Shown: positions 1-11,369 of the stretch, piece by piece
Layout: each line of letters starts with the position of its first letter
Numbering within the stretch: the first letter of the stretch is position 1
NCBI GenBank assembly: GCA_039096225.1
Contig: JBBPEB010000004.1
Location: 1,026,001-1,090,000 of the forward strand
Origin: Blastocystis sp. Blastoise
Taxonomy: Eukaryota; Sar; Bigyra; Opalinata; Blastocystidae
DNA: 64,000 nt
Direction: 5' to 3'
The notes under the pieces: model-generated
Told to the model about the DNA's origin: nothing
The model's input: the letters and a program-made list of their open reading frames with translations, nothing else
The model's database searches: none
Translations under genes and position numbers: made by a program

Positions 1-6
1 TATGAA

Positions 7-3000
7 ATGATACATATTAGTTCTTCAATTATATTACCTATATATAAACAAAGTATACAAAATAAATTAAATAATAATAATAATCAAATAGGGCAATCTT
101 CTATGTTGAGTAGTAATAAGAATAAGAAAAGAACACTTACTATAAAGAGAAATACAAAGAAAACGAAATCTTTATCTAATAATAATGATAATAATAATAA
201 TGATAATACTAATAATAATGAAATAAAAGTATTTAAAGAAATGTTCCATAATATGATCGTAACTGCTATACAAGTAGGAGAAGAAACATCTATTCCTTTT
301 ACTCTTCGTGATACATATAAAGCTAAATCTATTATAGAAAATGGAAATACATCTGTTGAAGTAGCTTTATGGTTAGCTATAGCTTCAAAATATCCTTCAA
401 GTCGTCGTGAAGCATTAAATCAATTATTACATCTTGATGAGAATAGTGTTATTAGTATTAATTATAATCAAGAAAAACATAGATTAACTTTTGAAAGTCA
501 TTTTAATACTTATTTAGATCATGTTAATTTTAATAGTGATTATATATCATTAACAGATCAAGAGAAATTCTTATTATATCAATTAGTATTTTCTTATCAA
601 AGTGGTCGTTCTGTATTATTATATGGTCCTTCACCATCAGGAAAAAGTTATGTTATTACTCAATTATCTAAATTATTAAATAGAAAATATGTTACTATTC
701 CTATTAATTCAGATAGTGATATTTCTATTTTAATTGGTAAGAATATTATTAATCAAGAAGCTACTCTTCAAAATGATAATGATAATAATAGTAATAATAA
801 TATAATTGATACTATTCAAACTTCAACAAAAAATACTTCACCATCTTTTGCATCTTTTTTAGCTAATAATAATAATGATAATAATAATAATATAGATATA
901 GATATTGATTCTGATTCCTCTTCTTCTTCTTCTTCTATTTCTTTATCTGAAGCTACAATACCAATAAATAAACAAGTTACTAAAACAAATCAAAGTTTAA
1001 CAAAATTCCGTTATGGACCCCTTTTAGAAGCCATGAAAAATGGTTATATTGTTATTATTGATGGTATTGATCAAGCTAAAGGAGATATTTTAGAATTATT
1101 AAATCCATTATGTGAAGAAAAACCAAAATTATCTATTCCTGAGATTGGTATTACTTTTGTTTATGGAAAACCAAGACATTCTAATGAAGTTCAAATACAT
1201 GAAAATTTCCGTTTATTTATGACTGCTACAAGTACAGTTTTAACATGTATTCCATTACCTTTACAAAGTCGTTGTATTATTCTTTCTACAACTTCATTAT
1301 CGAATTATAAAAATGTTTGTAATTTTTGTGATTTACCTTGTAATTATAAAAATCCTATTGGTAAATATATTAATAACGATATTCCTCGTACTTATAATTT
1401 CCGTACAATTAATCGTATTATATCAACTCATGATATAAATATTAATAATTATTCTGAATTAGAATTTAATACTATGATTACTGAATGTCAACGAGATCGT
1501 AATATGATTAATAAATCACAACGTTTTGTTGATATCTTTTTAAGCCATTTAAATGATTATTCATTATATATTAATGCTTTATCTTCTTCAAAGAATACAT
1601 ATTCTAATAATTTATTTTATTTATCAGAAATTATGCCGTCAAATGCTGATGCTACTTCTGAAGATGAATTATTATTATTAGAAAAAACGATTGTTGAAGA
1701 TATTTATAAATGTTTAAATCAATCAATATCTTCATTTACAAATAGTGAAATTAATAAATTTTCAAATAATATAAAATCATTATCTCAATCTATTTCATAT
1801 TATCCATTAACTATTCTTTTAGAATTATTAAAGAATTATAATGATGAAAATATATCTTTCTTAGGAAAAGAAGAAGAAAATAATGATTTATATTTAACAA
1901 ATTGGTCATTATTTTATAATTATTTATTCCAAAATAAGCATAAAAGTTTATCAACTGATTCATCACCTTATGATCAAGACGGTTATCAAATATTTATATT
2001 AGATACACCAGAAAAAGAATTTATTTTCTGTTATATATCATGTGATCAAGAATTATTTGAAGAACATAATTCTGATATTATGCCCTATTTTAATGATTTA
2101 ATACAATTATTATTTGATCGTATTTCTAGTTTTAAAGATATAAATAATAATAAATGTTTAGAAGTTATTCAGACATTTAGTGATTTAGTTATACGTTATC
2201 GTGATATGGAAAAGAGTTTAAGTATTATTCAATCAGGTGCTGTTGATAAACAAAGTTATCAAGCTAATATTAATGATCATTATGTTCATAACAATGATAA
2301 TGCTAATAAATTATTATCTTATTTTAATTATGATAGATTTATTCGTGAAGCTGTAAAGAAGATAACTGAAAGAGTTACTATTATAGAGAATGAAAGTCAA
2401 GATAAAGAAGATCAAGCCAATTCTACTATGTTAAATATAGATGATACAATAGCCATTAGTTCTACTATTAAACATACTATTAAACAATCTAAATTATTAA
2501 GAAATAAAAATAATAAGAAATATTTAGATGAAATTATTCGTAATAATTATGATATTTTAAATACAAATATATTAACAGATAGTACTAATAATTTAGATTA
2601 TATACATTTATCATATTGTTTATATTTATATAAATATAAGAATAATGTATATGGTTTCTTTGATGAGAAAGTAATTGATATAATAGAGTCAATGAGTATA
2701 TCTATTAATAAAATAGATTTAAATAATAAAGAATTATTAAATAATTTATGTATTTTATTAGAATATTCTATGAATATTAGTATAGAAAATAATCATAATA
2801 AATTATTATTTAATGATGATAATTTATTACATATTATTCAAACATATAATTTTTATATACATCGATTAATATCTTTACAAGATTTAGATAATAGTATACA
2901 TTATTTTATAAATAATAAATTATTTGATGAATCTATGATAGAACAAGTTATAGAGAAACGTCATTTAGATAAGAATAGTATACAATTATATTATTATTTA

Positions 3001-6000
3001 TGTCATTTCCCACTTCAATATTTATCTATATATCATTCTGTATGTTTTTATCCATCAATTCAAGATTTTTGTAATTCTGTAATAAATTATGAAAAAGATT
3101 TTAATAATTCTATTGAATTAACTATTGAATCTTCAAGAAAATATAAGAATTTACAACGTACAGATCGTTCATCTATATATACAATGAATCAATGTTTAAC
3201 TAAAGAAATAATTAATAATAATGCTATTGATATTGATATTGATAATAAAGATATTGATAAGAATATGCAATGTGTTTTTATACCTGGAAGTACATTAAAG
3301 ACTCAAGATATAGAATTTTGTGTTCGAATAATTGATATTGATCGTTATAATGATAGTATATCCAATATAAATATAAATAATAATAATGATAAGATTATTA
3401 ATATTAATCCACAAACTAATTTATATAAAGATATATATGTAATAAGTGATTTAGAACGTTTTATTATACAAGCTCCTTATTTATGTTTATTTGATAAATT
3501 ATCAATTATATCTCCTTATTTCTTTACTGATGAAAGTATTATTATTCGTGATATATTAAATACCAAACGTTGGACTGATTATATTGAAGAAGTATTAAGT
3601 TTAAGTAAATCATTTAATGATATATATACGAATATGAAATTATTAGAAGAGAAACATATGGAGAATCAATTAGAAGAAAAGAATAATAATATTCAACATA
3701 AAATAGATTCTATTAATGGTATAACTAAAAAAATGGCTTTATTAAAAGAAAACTATTTTAAAAAACTTAATAATTATATAGAACTAGTGAATGAAAAGAT
3801 TAAATATAATAATAATTTATATAAATCAAATGAAGAATTAATGTCTTTACGTACTATTTATATAAATATATATTCAACTTATTTATATCATTTTAGTTGG
3901 AATAGTTTAATGGATAATTCTATTGTTCAATTATATAATAGATTAACTAAAGAACAATTACAATCTGCTTATAAATTATTATTAAATTTTAATAATAAAT
4001 ATTATAGTATAACAGAACCTGTGAAGAGTTCATTTATGGAAGTTGCCTTTATTCCATATATGGAAAATGAATCTTATTTAACTTATACATTTGATTTATA
4101 TTATAAGAATACAAATATATTAGCACCTATACAAATGAATTTAATTCATGAAGAAAAAGATAATAATAAAGATATTGATATGGATAATAGTAATGATATT
4201 GATATAGATAATAATAAAGAAGATAGTCAATATATGATGAATAATGATTCACAAGAAATATTACCTTCTAGTTTATTAAATAATAATAGTGATAAGAATG
4301 ATGATAATAATGATAATAAGAATGATAATAATAATAATACTACTTATACAAATCATTCTATTGGTATATGTCGTTCTACTCCTATGAAATCTAAATTTGG
4401 TGTTCAATATCATATTATACCTATGCCTTCTTCTACTTATGATGTTCGTATACGTATATTAAATCGTTATTATAAAGATGAACAAGAAAATAAAGAGAAT
4501 TTTAATAATTCTGATTCTTATCCTTTCTCTATACGTTATCGTTATGTACAAATACCAGAAAATTATAATCATACTTCACTTGAAAATGAATGTATATTAT
4601 TACTTAATTTATTATTACAATTAAGTACTGATTTCTATGCAAAAAATACACAATTTAGATATGATTTAAGTTATTTTGATAAATCATTTAATACTGTATG
4701 TCAACCTATATCTATAAAATCAAATAAAGAAATGATTATTGAAAATGATATTAATAATAATTCTACAATAAAACGACCTTGTTTAGATATTCATTTATTT
4801 AATCAAATAGAAAAATATATATCTAAACAAGATATTAAATATAGATATACAAATGATTATACTGATTATTTACCTTTATATAAATATATTAATCCTAGAA
4901 TAGATGATATGTATCATATAGAAATACCTTCATTATTATTTTTAAGTCATTATTTTAATTCTAATGGTGTTTGTTCATTATATTTAATACCTAAGAATAT
5001 AACTATAGATATAAATGAATTTAATAATATAAATAGTGAAGAAGTATTATCTATTAAGAATTATCATTATTTTGATATCATTAATATATTAAACTATATA
5101 CCTGTTAAAGATGAATTATCTACCCTTGAATATGGTAAGCAAGAAGGATATGTTTTTACAGATAAAGAAAGAATAGAAGTTACTCAAATTAATAAATTAT
5201 GTAATGATTATATGAAATATTATGAAGAACGTGAAGTTAAATCTAAAGAATTAGATGTATTAAAGAAAGAATTAGAAACAATTAAAGAATTATCAATAGA
5301 AAAATCATTATTTGTGAATACAAATTTAATTGAAAATACTATAGAATTAAGTGGTCAATATAATTTTGATGAAAATAATAAACAGTCAAATATTAATGAT
5401 CCTGATATAGATATTGATCAATATAATATGAATAATAATATTATTAATAATTCAAAATTAACAAATATATTATACGATTGTATTGTTATATGTAAACAAA
5501 ATTCTATACCTTGTATCTTAACACCAATGTATAATAATCTTCCTTGTATTTATTTACCTGATAAATTAGATAGTTATCATGATAGTGATCTATATATACC
5601 TTTAATTAATCCATATAATTATCCTATACGTTTATATTGTGATACTTGTGATGTGACACTTTTAGATAAAGGTATTCATATACATATTACAAGTGATAAT
5701 AATAATAATATACATAATATACATAAACATATACTTGAAATATCTTGTGAAATGTCTACTATATTAGTATCTTTAATTTATAAAGAAAATAATTCAAATG
5801 AAATTATTAAAACTGGTATTGATATTGGTATATTTAATGATAATAATCAGCGTTTATTATATATACCTTCAAAAGAAGTATCTATTTATTATAAACAAAA
5901 GAATAAAACTTATAAACAAAATAATAAAGGTAATGCTGTATATTTTGAAGATACAGGATATATATTATTCTTTAATCAACAACCAAATCAATTATATAAA

Positions 6001-9000
6001 TTCTTTATATTTAATGATAATGGACATATTGAACCTTATATACAAAATATATATGAAAATGAAATTATTATTCAAAATAATATGTTTAATGAAGAACAAT
6101 TATGGAATAATTTCAAACAAGCAAAAACATTTATAGAATATTTTATTGCTTTAAAAGAATTGAAATTTACATTATTTACAAATACTATATATCATCAATA
6201 TACAGAATCTTTATATAATTATATATTAGAGTATAAATCTATGTTTTTACCTTCCGTAATTGATTTTATACAAGATATATTTTTAATTAATGATACATCA
6301 AATTCTTCTTCTAATAATACAAATACTACTTCAAATAATAATAGTATATCTACAAAATATCGATTATTCTGGACAGATAAAATAAGAAAAGAAAGTGTTG
6401 GTGTTATTAATAATTTTATGGTACAAGATAAATCAAATAATAATAATAAATTTGGTAGTCATTATAAATTAACAAAACGAGTTGAATCTGTAGAACAAGT
6501 TGATGATATAATGAAAAATAAAGAAAATGATACCAAGTTAGTCTATATGAATAAAGGTGATACAATTGATGATAGTATCAGTGCTACTGTTAAAGAGAAA
6601 GCAAAAGCATTTATAGTACAAACAATTATAGATGATGTTGATATTAGTGAATTAAATAATGAAAAGAATGAAGAGAAAGATAAAGAATTAGAAAATAGAT
6701 TAGTAGAAAATACAACTACAATTGGTTCAAATCAAGTTTATAGACAATATTGTAATATGTCTTTAGATGATTATGTTAGTGAATGTTTAGTTAATAATAA
6801 AGATTCTTTAAGTGCTGGTATATTAAAGACAGATACTATTATAGATATACATAAAGATGAAGAAAAGAATAATTATATGAATTCTGAAAATCGTAGAAAA
6901 GAATTAAAATATATTACTATATTAAAACCTATTATATCTCATTGGACAAATGAAATACGTAGTTCTGTTAAAAATAATCAATATCAATATAGAAAACGTA
7001 TTGTTTTAGTTATAGATACAAATTTCACACATAAAGAAAAGAAAGCACAATTCCGTACACTTCTTGGTACTATTATTATATTATTATGTAAAGAATTAGA
7101 TATACCGTTAGCTTTATGTTGTACAACTACTAGAAATCAAGGATTTATTATATGTACTGAAAATGATGATGAAAAATATAAGATAAGTTTATTAAATAGT
7201 TTATCAAAATTAAAGAAAGCATTATCTAGTCCCTTAGATTTATTTGAAACTGTTCAATTTAAGAATTATTTAGAAGATGATAATGGATTTATATTTATTT
7301 CTGATTGTTTTTCTTCTCAATTATTAACAGATATTGAAGGTGTACGTAAATATATTTCAGATCGTATTAATAATATATTATTATTACAAATAGTAAATGA
7401 TACTAGATCTTATCCTAAAGATGAATGTATTTCTAATGAAAATCAACAAAAAATAAATGAATTACTTTTAAAGAATTTTAATGATCATTGTATACCTATG
7501 ACAAATTCATGTTTATTTGTAAGTCCTATACCTTTATTTATAGATTTCTTCTATTCTAAAGAACCATTAACTGCTTTACAACAAAAACAAGTGAAAGTAG
7601 TTGTTAGTAAACCTCAATTTAATGCTGTAACTAATTTAATTGATTCTTTTGATTTAGATGTAGATCATTTAGTTACTAAAGATTATGTTGTTTCTGTTGG
7701 AGAATTAGATCAAAATATTGAAAAGATTAATAATTTACCTTCTATTACAAATGAAGATATGAATACTTATAATATTTATAATGTTACAACTAATTTTGTA
7801 TCTTTAGTAAATAGTAAGATTCATTCTAATGATTTATTTGAATCTTTAAATATGTTATTCCCACCTAACAAACCTACTAAATATATACCTTCAACAACAG
7901 GTAATATTATTAATTTTAAAGAATTTATAAATTATATTATAAGTGGTATTTCAAATGGTAAATTATTTAAAAAGAAATCAGGTAATAAAGTTCGTGATTA
8001 TTCAGTAAGTATTGTTATTGATTGTACTACAAATACTTTTTCTAATGTCAATAGAAGTCATAGTTTATTTACTTTATTAAGATTACTTAAAGGTATTGAA
8101 ACTTTAGAATTACAAAATATTGATATTTGGGTATGTAGAAATCAACCTATTAAGATTGCTACTGGTATTTCATCAGATACTGTTTTATCGAATAATATTA
8201 TTGGATTAATTCTTTATGAAACTATGAAACCTGTTCGATATAGTTGTTTAGCTACTAGTGTGAAATTTGCTTCTGCTACTGCTTCTTCTAGACCTAGTAA
8301 TTGTTTAGAAATTGTATTAACAAATGGTGTTGAATCCCCTATTGAAAGAGAATCCTTAAAGAAAGTTCTTCATTCATATAGTAATATACATTTTATTGGT
8401 GTTGGTTTAGGACTTTATTGTAAATATTATGAAAATATATTCCCTTCTTTTATATGGTCTACAAAATTTAATGATTTTAGTGATGCACTTACAAATTATT
8501 TACATAATACAGAAGAAAAAGAATGTAAAACTTATTATGAAATACCTGAAGATTTATTATTTTCATTAAATAATCAATCTTTATCATTAGTAGAGAAAAT
8601 GACTACTAGTATTCAAGATGTATATAGTGAAATCGATATACATAATATGTTCTATAATATGAAGACAGGTAATGATATATATGAAGGTCTGAAGAATATT
8701 GAAGGAAATGATCATGATTTAGGTATAGATGGATCTTTTTCTAATTTTAGTGTATTATTAGTAGTATTATATTTAAAAAGAGCTGGTAATGTAAGTGAAG
8801 AAAATACTCAAAATGATCCAAGTATATCTGAAGAGAATTTAAATAATGGACCTATAAAGAAATTAAAAGAAAAAGGATTTAATGTTACTACAGTATTTGA
8901 TTATTATAAAGCTATTGTTGAAATACAATCAGGTAAATATAGAGTATGTATGGTTACTTGTAGTGTTGGTGATGGTATATTAGGTAAAGAACAAGATGGT

Positions 9001-10566
9001 ATGAATTATTTTGGTTATCTTAAGGCATTTATTAGAAATCTTCGTTATTTCTATGAAAATGGAGGTGGTATATTTTGGTTATTAGATAATTTCCCTTGGA
9101 CATGGGAATTTGAATGGTTTATGGAAGACTGTAAAGATTTCAATTTGAAACCGAAAGAAATATTAGATACAACAATACACGTAGACGGTGGTAAGATAAT
9201 GACATTAGAAACAGAAGAAGATGCATCTGTTATGGATGAAAAGGAAAGACCTAAAGAAGGAAAATTTAGAAATAGTGGAGCTACTCAATATATTGGTGCT
9301 AGTTTTAAAGAGAAATTAGAACAAGGATTAAGATCTATTTATGAAGGTGAAACATTAGCTGTATTAAGAGAAGAAACTTTAGTAGCAAATGGATTTGAAG
9401 TATTTGCAAGAGAAACAGATGGTGCACGTGTTGAACCAAATCAAATGAAGTCTGAAAAACGTTATCCTGCTATATTAATTCGAGAAAGTATAAATGGTCG
9501 TGGTCGTATGATTGTAGATACTGCACAAAGTAAATTATATAAAGAATGGACAACTGATGGTACTCCTCGTTATATATCAAATGGAGTTATTTGGTTATTA
9601 AATTTAAATAAAGTATTGATGGATAATAAAGTATATCAAAATATTAATGCAGATTTATCTAAGATAGAATTACCTCTAGAAGTAAGAAATTTAGTTGCAA
9701 TGACAACAAATGAAAATAAAGATAGTGCTGATTTTAGAGGTAAAGTAGATATACCACCTCGTCTTATTGAGAAACCACAAAATATTATATTTACTATTAT
9801 TATGGATTGTACAAGTAGTACTATATTAGTACAAACTTCTTTAAAGAAAATTATTCTTGATACCTTAAAATCATTAGAAGATCGTCGTGCACAAGTTGAG
9901 ACTAAGAATAATTCAAGTGTTCGTTTCTTATTAGTAGGTTATCGTGATTATGATGATAATTCAAAGAGACGTATTGTATCAAGTGATGTAATGAATGGTA
10001 GTGATTATCCAAAAATGGCTGAATTATTGGATAGTAGAGAGAGTCCTTTTTACCCTTCAGGAGGTCGTTGTAGGGATTGTGGAACTGGCTGTGAAGATAT
10101 GTGTGGTGGAATAGAAAAAGCTTTAGATTTATTACAAGATTATAAGAATTTTAATCATATCGTTGTTTTACTTGGTGCTTCTGGAATGCATGGTATTAAT
10201 CCAAAATGTAATTTAAAGAAAAACGGTCCAAAAGCTGTTAATTCTGAATCTTTTGATTCAATATGGAGTCGAGTTGCTGATAAAGTAGCAGAATTTAATG
10301 ATATGGAAATCCATTGTTATCCTTTATGTGATGGTACTGTTACTGGTGTTCAACAAAGTGATATTCAAGATTTTATTACTTCAACGAATGTTGTATTTAA
10401 AACTCATTTACAGAATTGTAGAAAAGGTAATACATTTGTTAATTTAGAAAATAGAATTAAAGTGAATACTTCTTCTGATTTTAATTCATTATCTGAGACA
10501 TTCTCTAGAGAATTCTCAAATAGAATTAAAGATGTTTATGCACAAGTTATGAAGATGGAAAAGTAA
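7..10566 (+). CDS. Giant midasin-type AAA ATPase with three C-terminal VWA-like domains and a GATase-like domain (5' end may be outside window)
   Basis: One intronless frame of 3,519 codons; it is also open through bases 1-6, so the true start may lie upstream. An N-terminal asparagine-rich leader is followed by a single AAA module of the dynein/midasin class: Walker A GPSPSGKS at residues 207-214, Walker B VIIDGID around 349-355, and an NFRLFMTAT stretch where midasins have NFRLF. About 1,950 residues of N/D-rich linker follow, with coiled coils around residues 1200-1290 and 1720-1770. The C-terminus has VWA-like domains with MIDAS-position aspartates at about 2337, 2672 and 3267. Between the last two, at about 2912-3200, lies a ThuA/class-I amidotransferase-like fold. 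The last VWA carries DCTSST and GYRDYDD, as in alpha-kinase-type VWA domains, but no kinase follows. Midasin itself removes ribosome-assembly factors; with one AAA module visible, that role is not established here. Confidence 0.85.
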   Translation: MIHISSSIILPIYKQSIQNKLNNNNNQIGQSSMLSSNKNKKRTLTIKRNTKKTKSLSNNNDNNNNDNTNNNEIKVFKEMFHNMIVTAIQVGEETSIPFTLRDTYKAKSIIENGNTSVEVALWLAIASKYPSSRREALNQLLHLDENSVISINYNQEKHRLTFESHFNTYLDHVNFNSDYISLTDQEKFLLYQLVFSYQSGRSVLLYGPSPSGKSYVITQLSKLLNRKYVTIPINSDSDISILIGKNIINQEATLQNDNDNNSNNNIIDTIQTSTKNTSPSFASFLANNNNDNNNNIDIDIDSDSSSSSSSISLSEATIPINKQVTKTNQSLTKFRYGPLLEAMKNGYIVIIDGIDQAKGDILELLNPLCEEKPKLSIPEIGITFVYGKPRHSNEVQIHENFRLFMTATSTVLTCIPLPLQSRCIILSTTSLSNYKNVCNFCDLPCNYKNPIGKYINNDIPRTYNFRTINRIISTHDININNYSELEFNTMITECQRDRNMINKSQRFVDIFLSHLNDYSLYINALSSSKNTYSNNLFYLSEIMPSNADATSEDELLLLEKTIVEDIYKCLNQSISSFTNSEINKFSNNIKSLSQSISYYPLTILLELLKNYNDENISFLGKEEENNDLYLTNWSLFYNYLFQNKHKSLSTDSSPYDQDGYQIFILDTPEKEFIFCYISCDQELFEEHNSDIMPYFNDLIQLLFDRISSFKDINNNKCLEVIQTFSDLVIRYRDMEKSLSIIQSGAVDKQSYQANINDHYVHNNDNANKLLSYFNYDRFIREAVKKITERVTIIENESQDKEDQANSTMLNIDDTIAISSTIKHTIKQSKLLRNKNNKKYLDEIIRNNYDILNTNILTDSTNNLDYIHLSYCLYLYKYKNNVYGFFDEKVIDIIESMSISINKIDLNNKELLNNLCILLEYSMNISIENNHNKLLFNDDNLLHIIQTYNFYIHRLISLQDLDNSIHYFINNKLFDESMIEQVIEKRHLDKNSIQLYYYLCHFPLQYLSIYHSVCFYPSIQDFCNSVINYEKDFNNSIELTIESSRKYKNLQRTDRSSIYTMNQCLTKEIINNNAIDIDIDNKDIDKNMQCVFIPGSTLKTQDIEFCVRIIDIDRYNDSISNININNNNDKIININPQTNLYKDIYVISDLERFIIQAPYLCLFDKLSIISPYFFTDESIIIRDILNTKRWTDYIEEVLSLSKSFNDIYTNMKLLEEKHMENQLEEKNNNIQHKIDSINGITKKMALLKENYFKKLNNYIELVNEKIKYNNNLYKSNEELMSLRTIYINIYSTYLYHFSWNSLMDNSIVQLYNRLTKEQLQSAYKLLLNFNNKYYSITEPVKSSFMEVAFIPYMENESYLTYTFDLYYKNTNILAPIQMNLIHEEKDNNKDIDMDNSNDIDIDNNKEDSQYMMNNDSQEILPSSLLNNNSDKNDDNNDNKNDNNNNTTYTNHSIGICRSTPMKSKFGVQYHIIPMPSSTYDVRIRILNRYYKDEQENKENFNNSDSYPFSIRYRYVQIPENYNHTSLENECILLLNLLLQLSTDFYAKNTQFRYDLSYFDKSFNTVCQPISIKSNKEMIIENDINNNSTIKRPCLDIHLFNQIEKYISKQDIKYRYTNDYTDYLPLYKYINPRIDDMYHIEIPSLLFLSHYFNSNGVCSLYLIPKNITIDINEFNNINSEEVLSIKNYHYFDIINILNYIPVKDELSTLEYGKQEGYVFTDKERIEVTQINKLCNDYMKYYEEREVKSKELDVLKKELETIKELSIEKSLFVNTNLIENTIELSGQYNFDENNKQSNINDPDIDIDQYNMNNNIINNSKLTNILYDCIVICKQNSIPCILTPMYNNLPCIYLPDKLDSYHDSDLYIPLINPYNYPIRLYCDTCDVTLLDKGIHIHITSDNNNNIHNIHKHILEISCEMSTILVSLIYKENNSNEIIKTGIDIGIFNDNNQRLLYIPSKEVSIYYKQKNKTYKQNNKGNAVYFEDTGYILFFNQQPNQLYKFFIFNDNGHIEPYIQNIYENEIIIQNNMFNEEQLWNNFKQAKTFIEYFIALKELKFTLFTNTIYHQYTESLYNYILEYKSMFLPSVIDFIQDIFLINDTSNSSSNNTNTTSNNNSISTKYRLFWTDKIRKESVGVINNFMVQDKSNNNNKFGSHYKLTKRVESVEQVDDIMKNKENDTKLVYMNKGDTIDDSISATVKEKAKAFIVQTIIDDVDISELNNEKNEEKDKELENRLVENTTTIGSNQVYRQYCNMSLDDYVSECLVNNKDSLSAGILKTDTIIDIHKDEEKNNYMNSENRRKELKYITILKPIISHWTNEIRSSVKNNQYQYRKRIVLVIDTNFTHKEKKAQFRTLLGTIIILLCKELDIPLALCCTTTRNQGFIICTENDDEKYKISLLNSLSKLKKALSSPLDLFETVQFKNYLEDDNGFIFISDCFSSQLLTDIEGVRKYISDRINNILLLQIVNDTRSYPKDECISNENQQKINELLLKNFNDHCIPMTNSCLFVSPIPLFIDFFYSKEPLTALQQKQVKVVVSKPQFNAVTNLIDSFDLDVDHLVTKDYVVSVGELDQNIEKINNLPSITNEDMNTYNIYNVTTNFVSLVNSKIHSNDLFESLNMLFPPNKPTKYIPSTTGNIINFKEFINYIISGISNGKLFKKKSGNKVRDYSVSIVIDCTTNTFSNVNRSHSLFTLLRLLKGIETLELQNIDIWVCRNQPIKIATGISSDTVLSNNIIGLILYETMKPVRYSCLATSVKFASATASSRPSNCLEIVLTNGVESPIERESLKKVLHSYSNIHFIGVGLGLYCKYYENIFPSFIWSTKFNDFSDALTNYLHNTEEKECKTYYEIPEDLLFSLNNQSLSLVEKMTTSIQDVYSEIDIHNMFYNMKTGNDIYEGLKNIEGNDHDLGIDGSFSNFSVLLVVLYLKRAGNVSEENTQNDPSISEENLNNGPIKKLKEKGFNVTTVFDYYKAIVEIQSGKYRVCMVTCSVGDGILGKEQDGMNYFGYLKAFIRNLRYFYENGGGIFWLLDNFPWTWEFEWFMEDCKDFNLKPKEILDTTIHVDGGKIMTLETEEDASVMDEKERPKEGKFRNSGATQYIGASFKEKLEQGLRSIYEGETLAVLREETLVANGFEVFARETDGARVEPNQMKSEKRYPAILIRESINGRGRMIVDTAQSKLYKEWTTDGTPRYISNGVIWLLNLNKVLMDNKVYQNINADLSKIELPLEVRNLVAMTTNENKDSADFRGKVDIPPRLIEKPQNIIFTIIMDCTSSTILVQTSLKKIILDTLKSLEDRRAQVETKNNSSVRFLLVGYRDYDDNSKRRIVSSDVMNGSDYPKMAELLDSRESPFYPSGGRCRDCGTGCEDMCGGIEKALDLLQDYKNFNHIVVLLGASGMHGINPKCNLKKNGPKAVNSESFDSIWSRVADKVAEFNDMEIHCYPLCDGTVTGVQQSDIQDFITSTNVVFKTHLQNCRKGNTFVNLENRIKVNTSSDFNSLSETFSREFSNRIKDVYAQVMKMEK

Positions 10567-11369
10567 ATCATAATTTTTTTTTAAATATATTTTATATATA
10601 TGTTTTTATATATATATATTTTATTTATTGTTTTATTTTATATATTTTATTTTATATATTTTATTTTATATATTATTTTGTTTATATATTTTTTCTATAT
10701 TTTATATGTTTTATAAATTTTATTTTATTGTAAACCCTCTTGTTTTATGTTTTTTATTTTTCATTTTATTTTATAAATTTTTAATATATTGTTTGTTGTG
10801 CTATGATATATCAATCTTATAATATATCTTTATATATGATGACATTAATTATTATATTCAATACATTTATAAATTTTTTGAATGAAATAATCAACTACTA
10901 TAACATATTCTATTCATCTAAATATTGAGAAATTAAATTAATGAATAGATTTTTGTTTTTCTACAAGATTTGACTATAATTCATTTTTTTATAACTAAAT
11001 TTAATTCAACTCTCTTTTAAAAAGCTAGTTAGAGAATATTTAATAATAAGCATCATATGTATATTTGTAAATTTTCAGATTTACAAACAGTGAAAACGAA
11101 TTCTTATTTGAATATTATAGAAACATTTCATATATATGGAGTATATATGCTATTGATTATATTGATATATAAAATACTATCTTATATACATTATTAAAGA
11201 TAATATAGTTCAACGAAGTAAAAAATCGGAAGTTTTCGTTTCTTTTATCGAATTTGAGTGCATTAAGTTGAAATAACCTAGAATAAATAATGTTTAAAAA
11301 ATAAAAAAGTTTTTTACTATTCTCCTTATTAAAAAGTATTAATATTTGTTATAAAGAGTAATCTAGAAG
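10567..11369. other. Intergenic spacer, no gene seen
   Basis: About 800 bp between the AAA/VWA gene and the UBX gene. The first 250 bp is TTTTATAT-type low-complexity sequence. The remainder is less repetitive, with no frame showing protein-like composition. It presumably holds the 3' end of the upstream transcript and the promoter of the downstream gene, but I recognise no motif. Confidence 0.6.

Noticed and set aside
5798-6136. 112-codon frame inside the AAA/VWA gene
   Set aside because: Overlaps the 3,519-codon frame and has random I/L/Y-rich composition.
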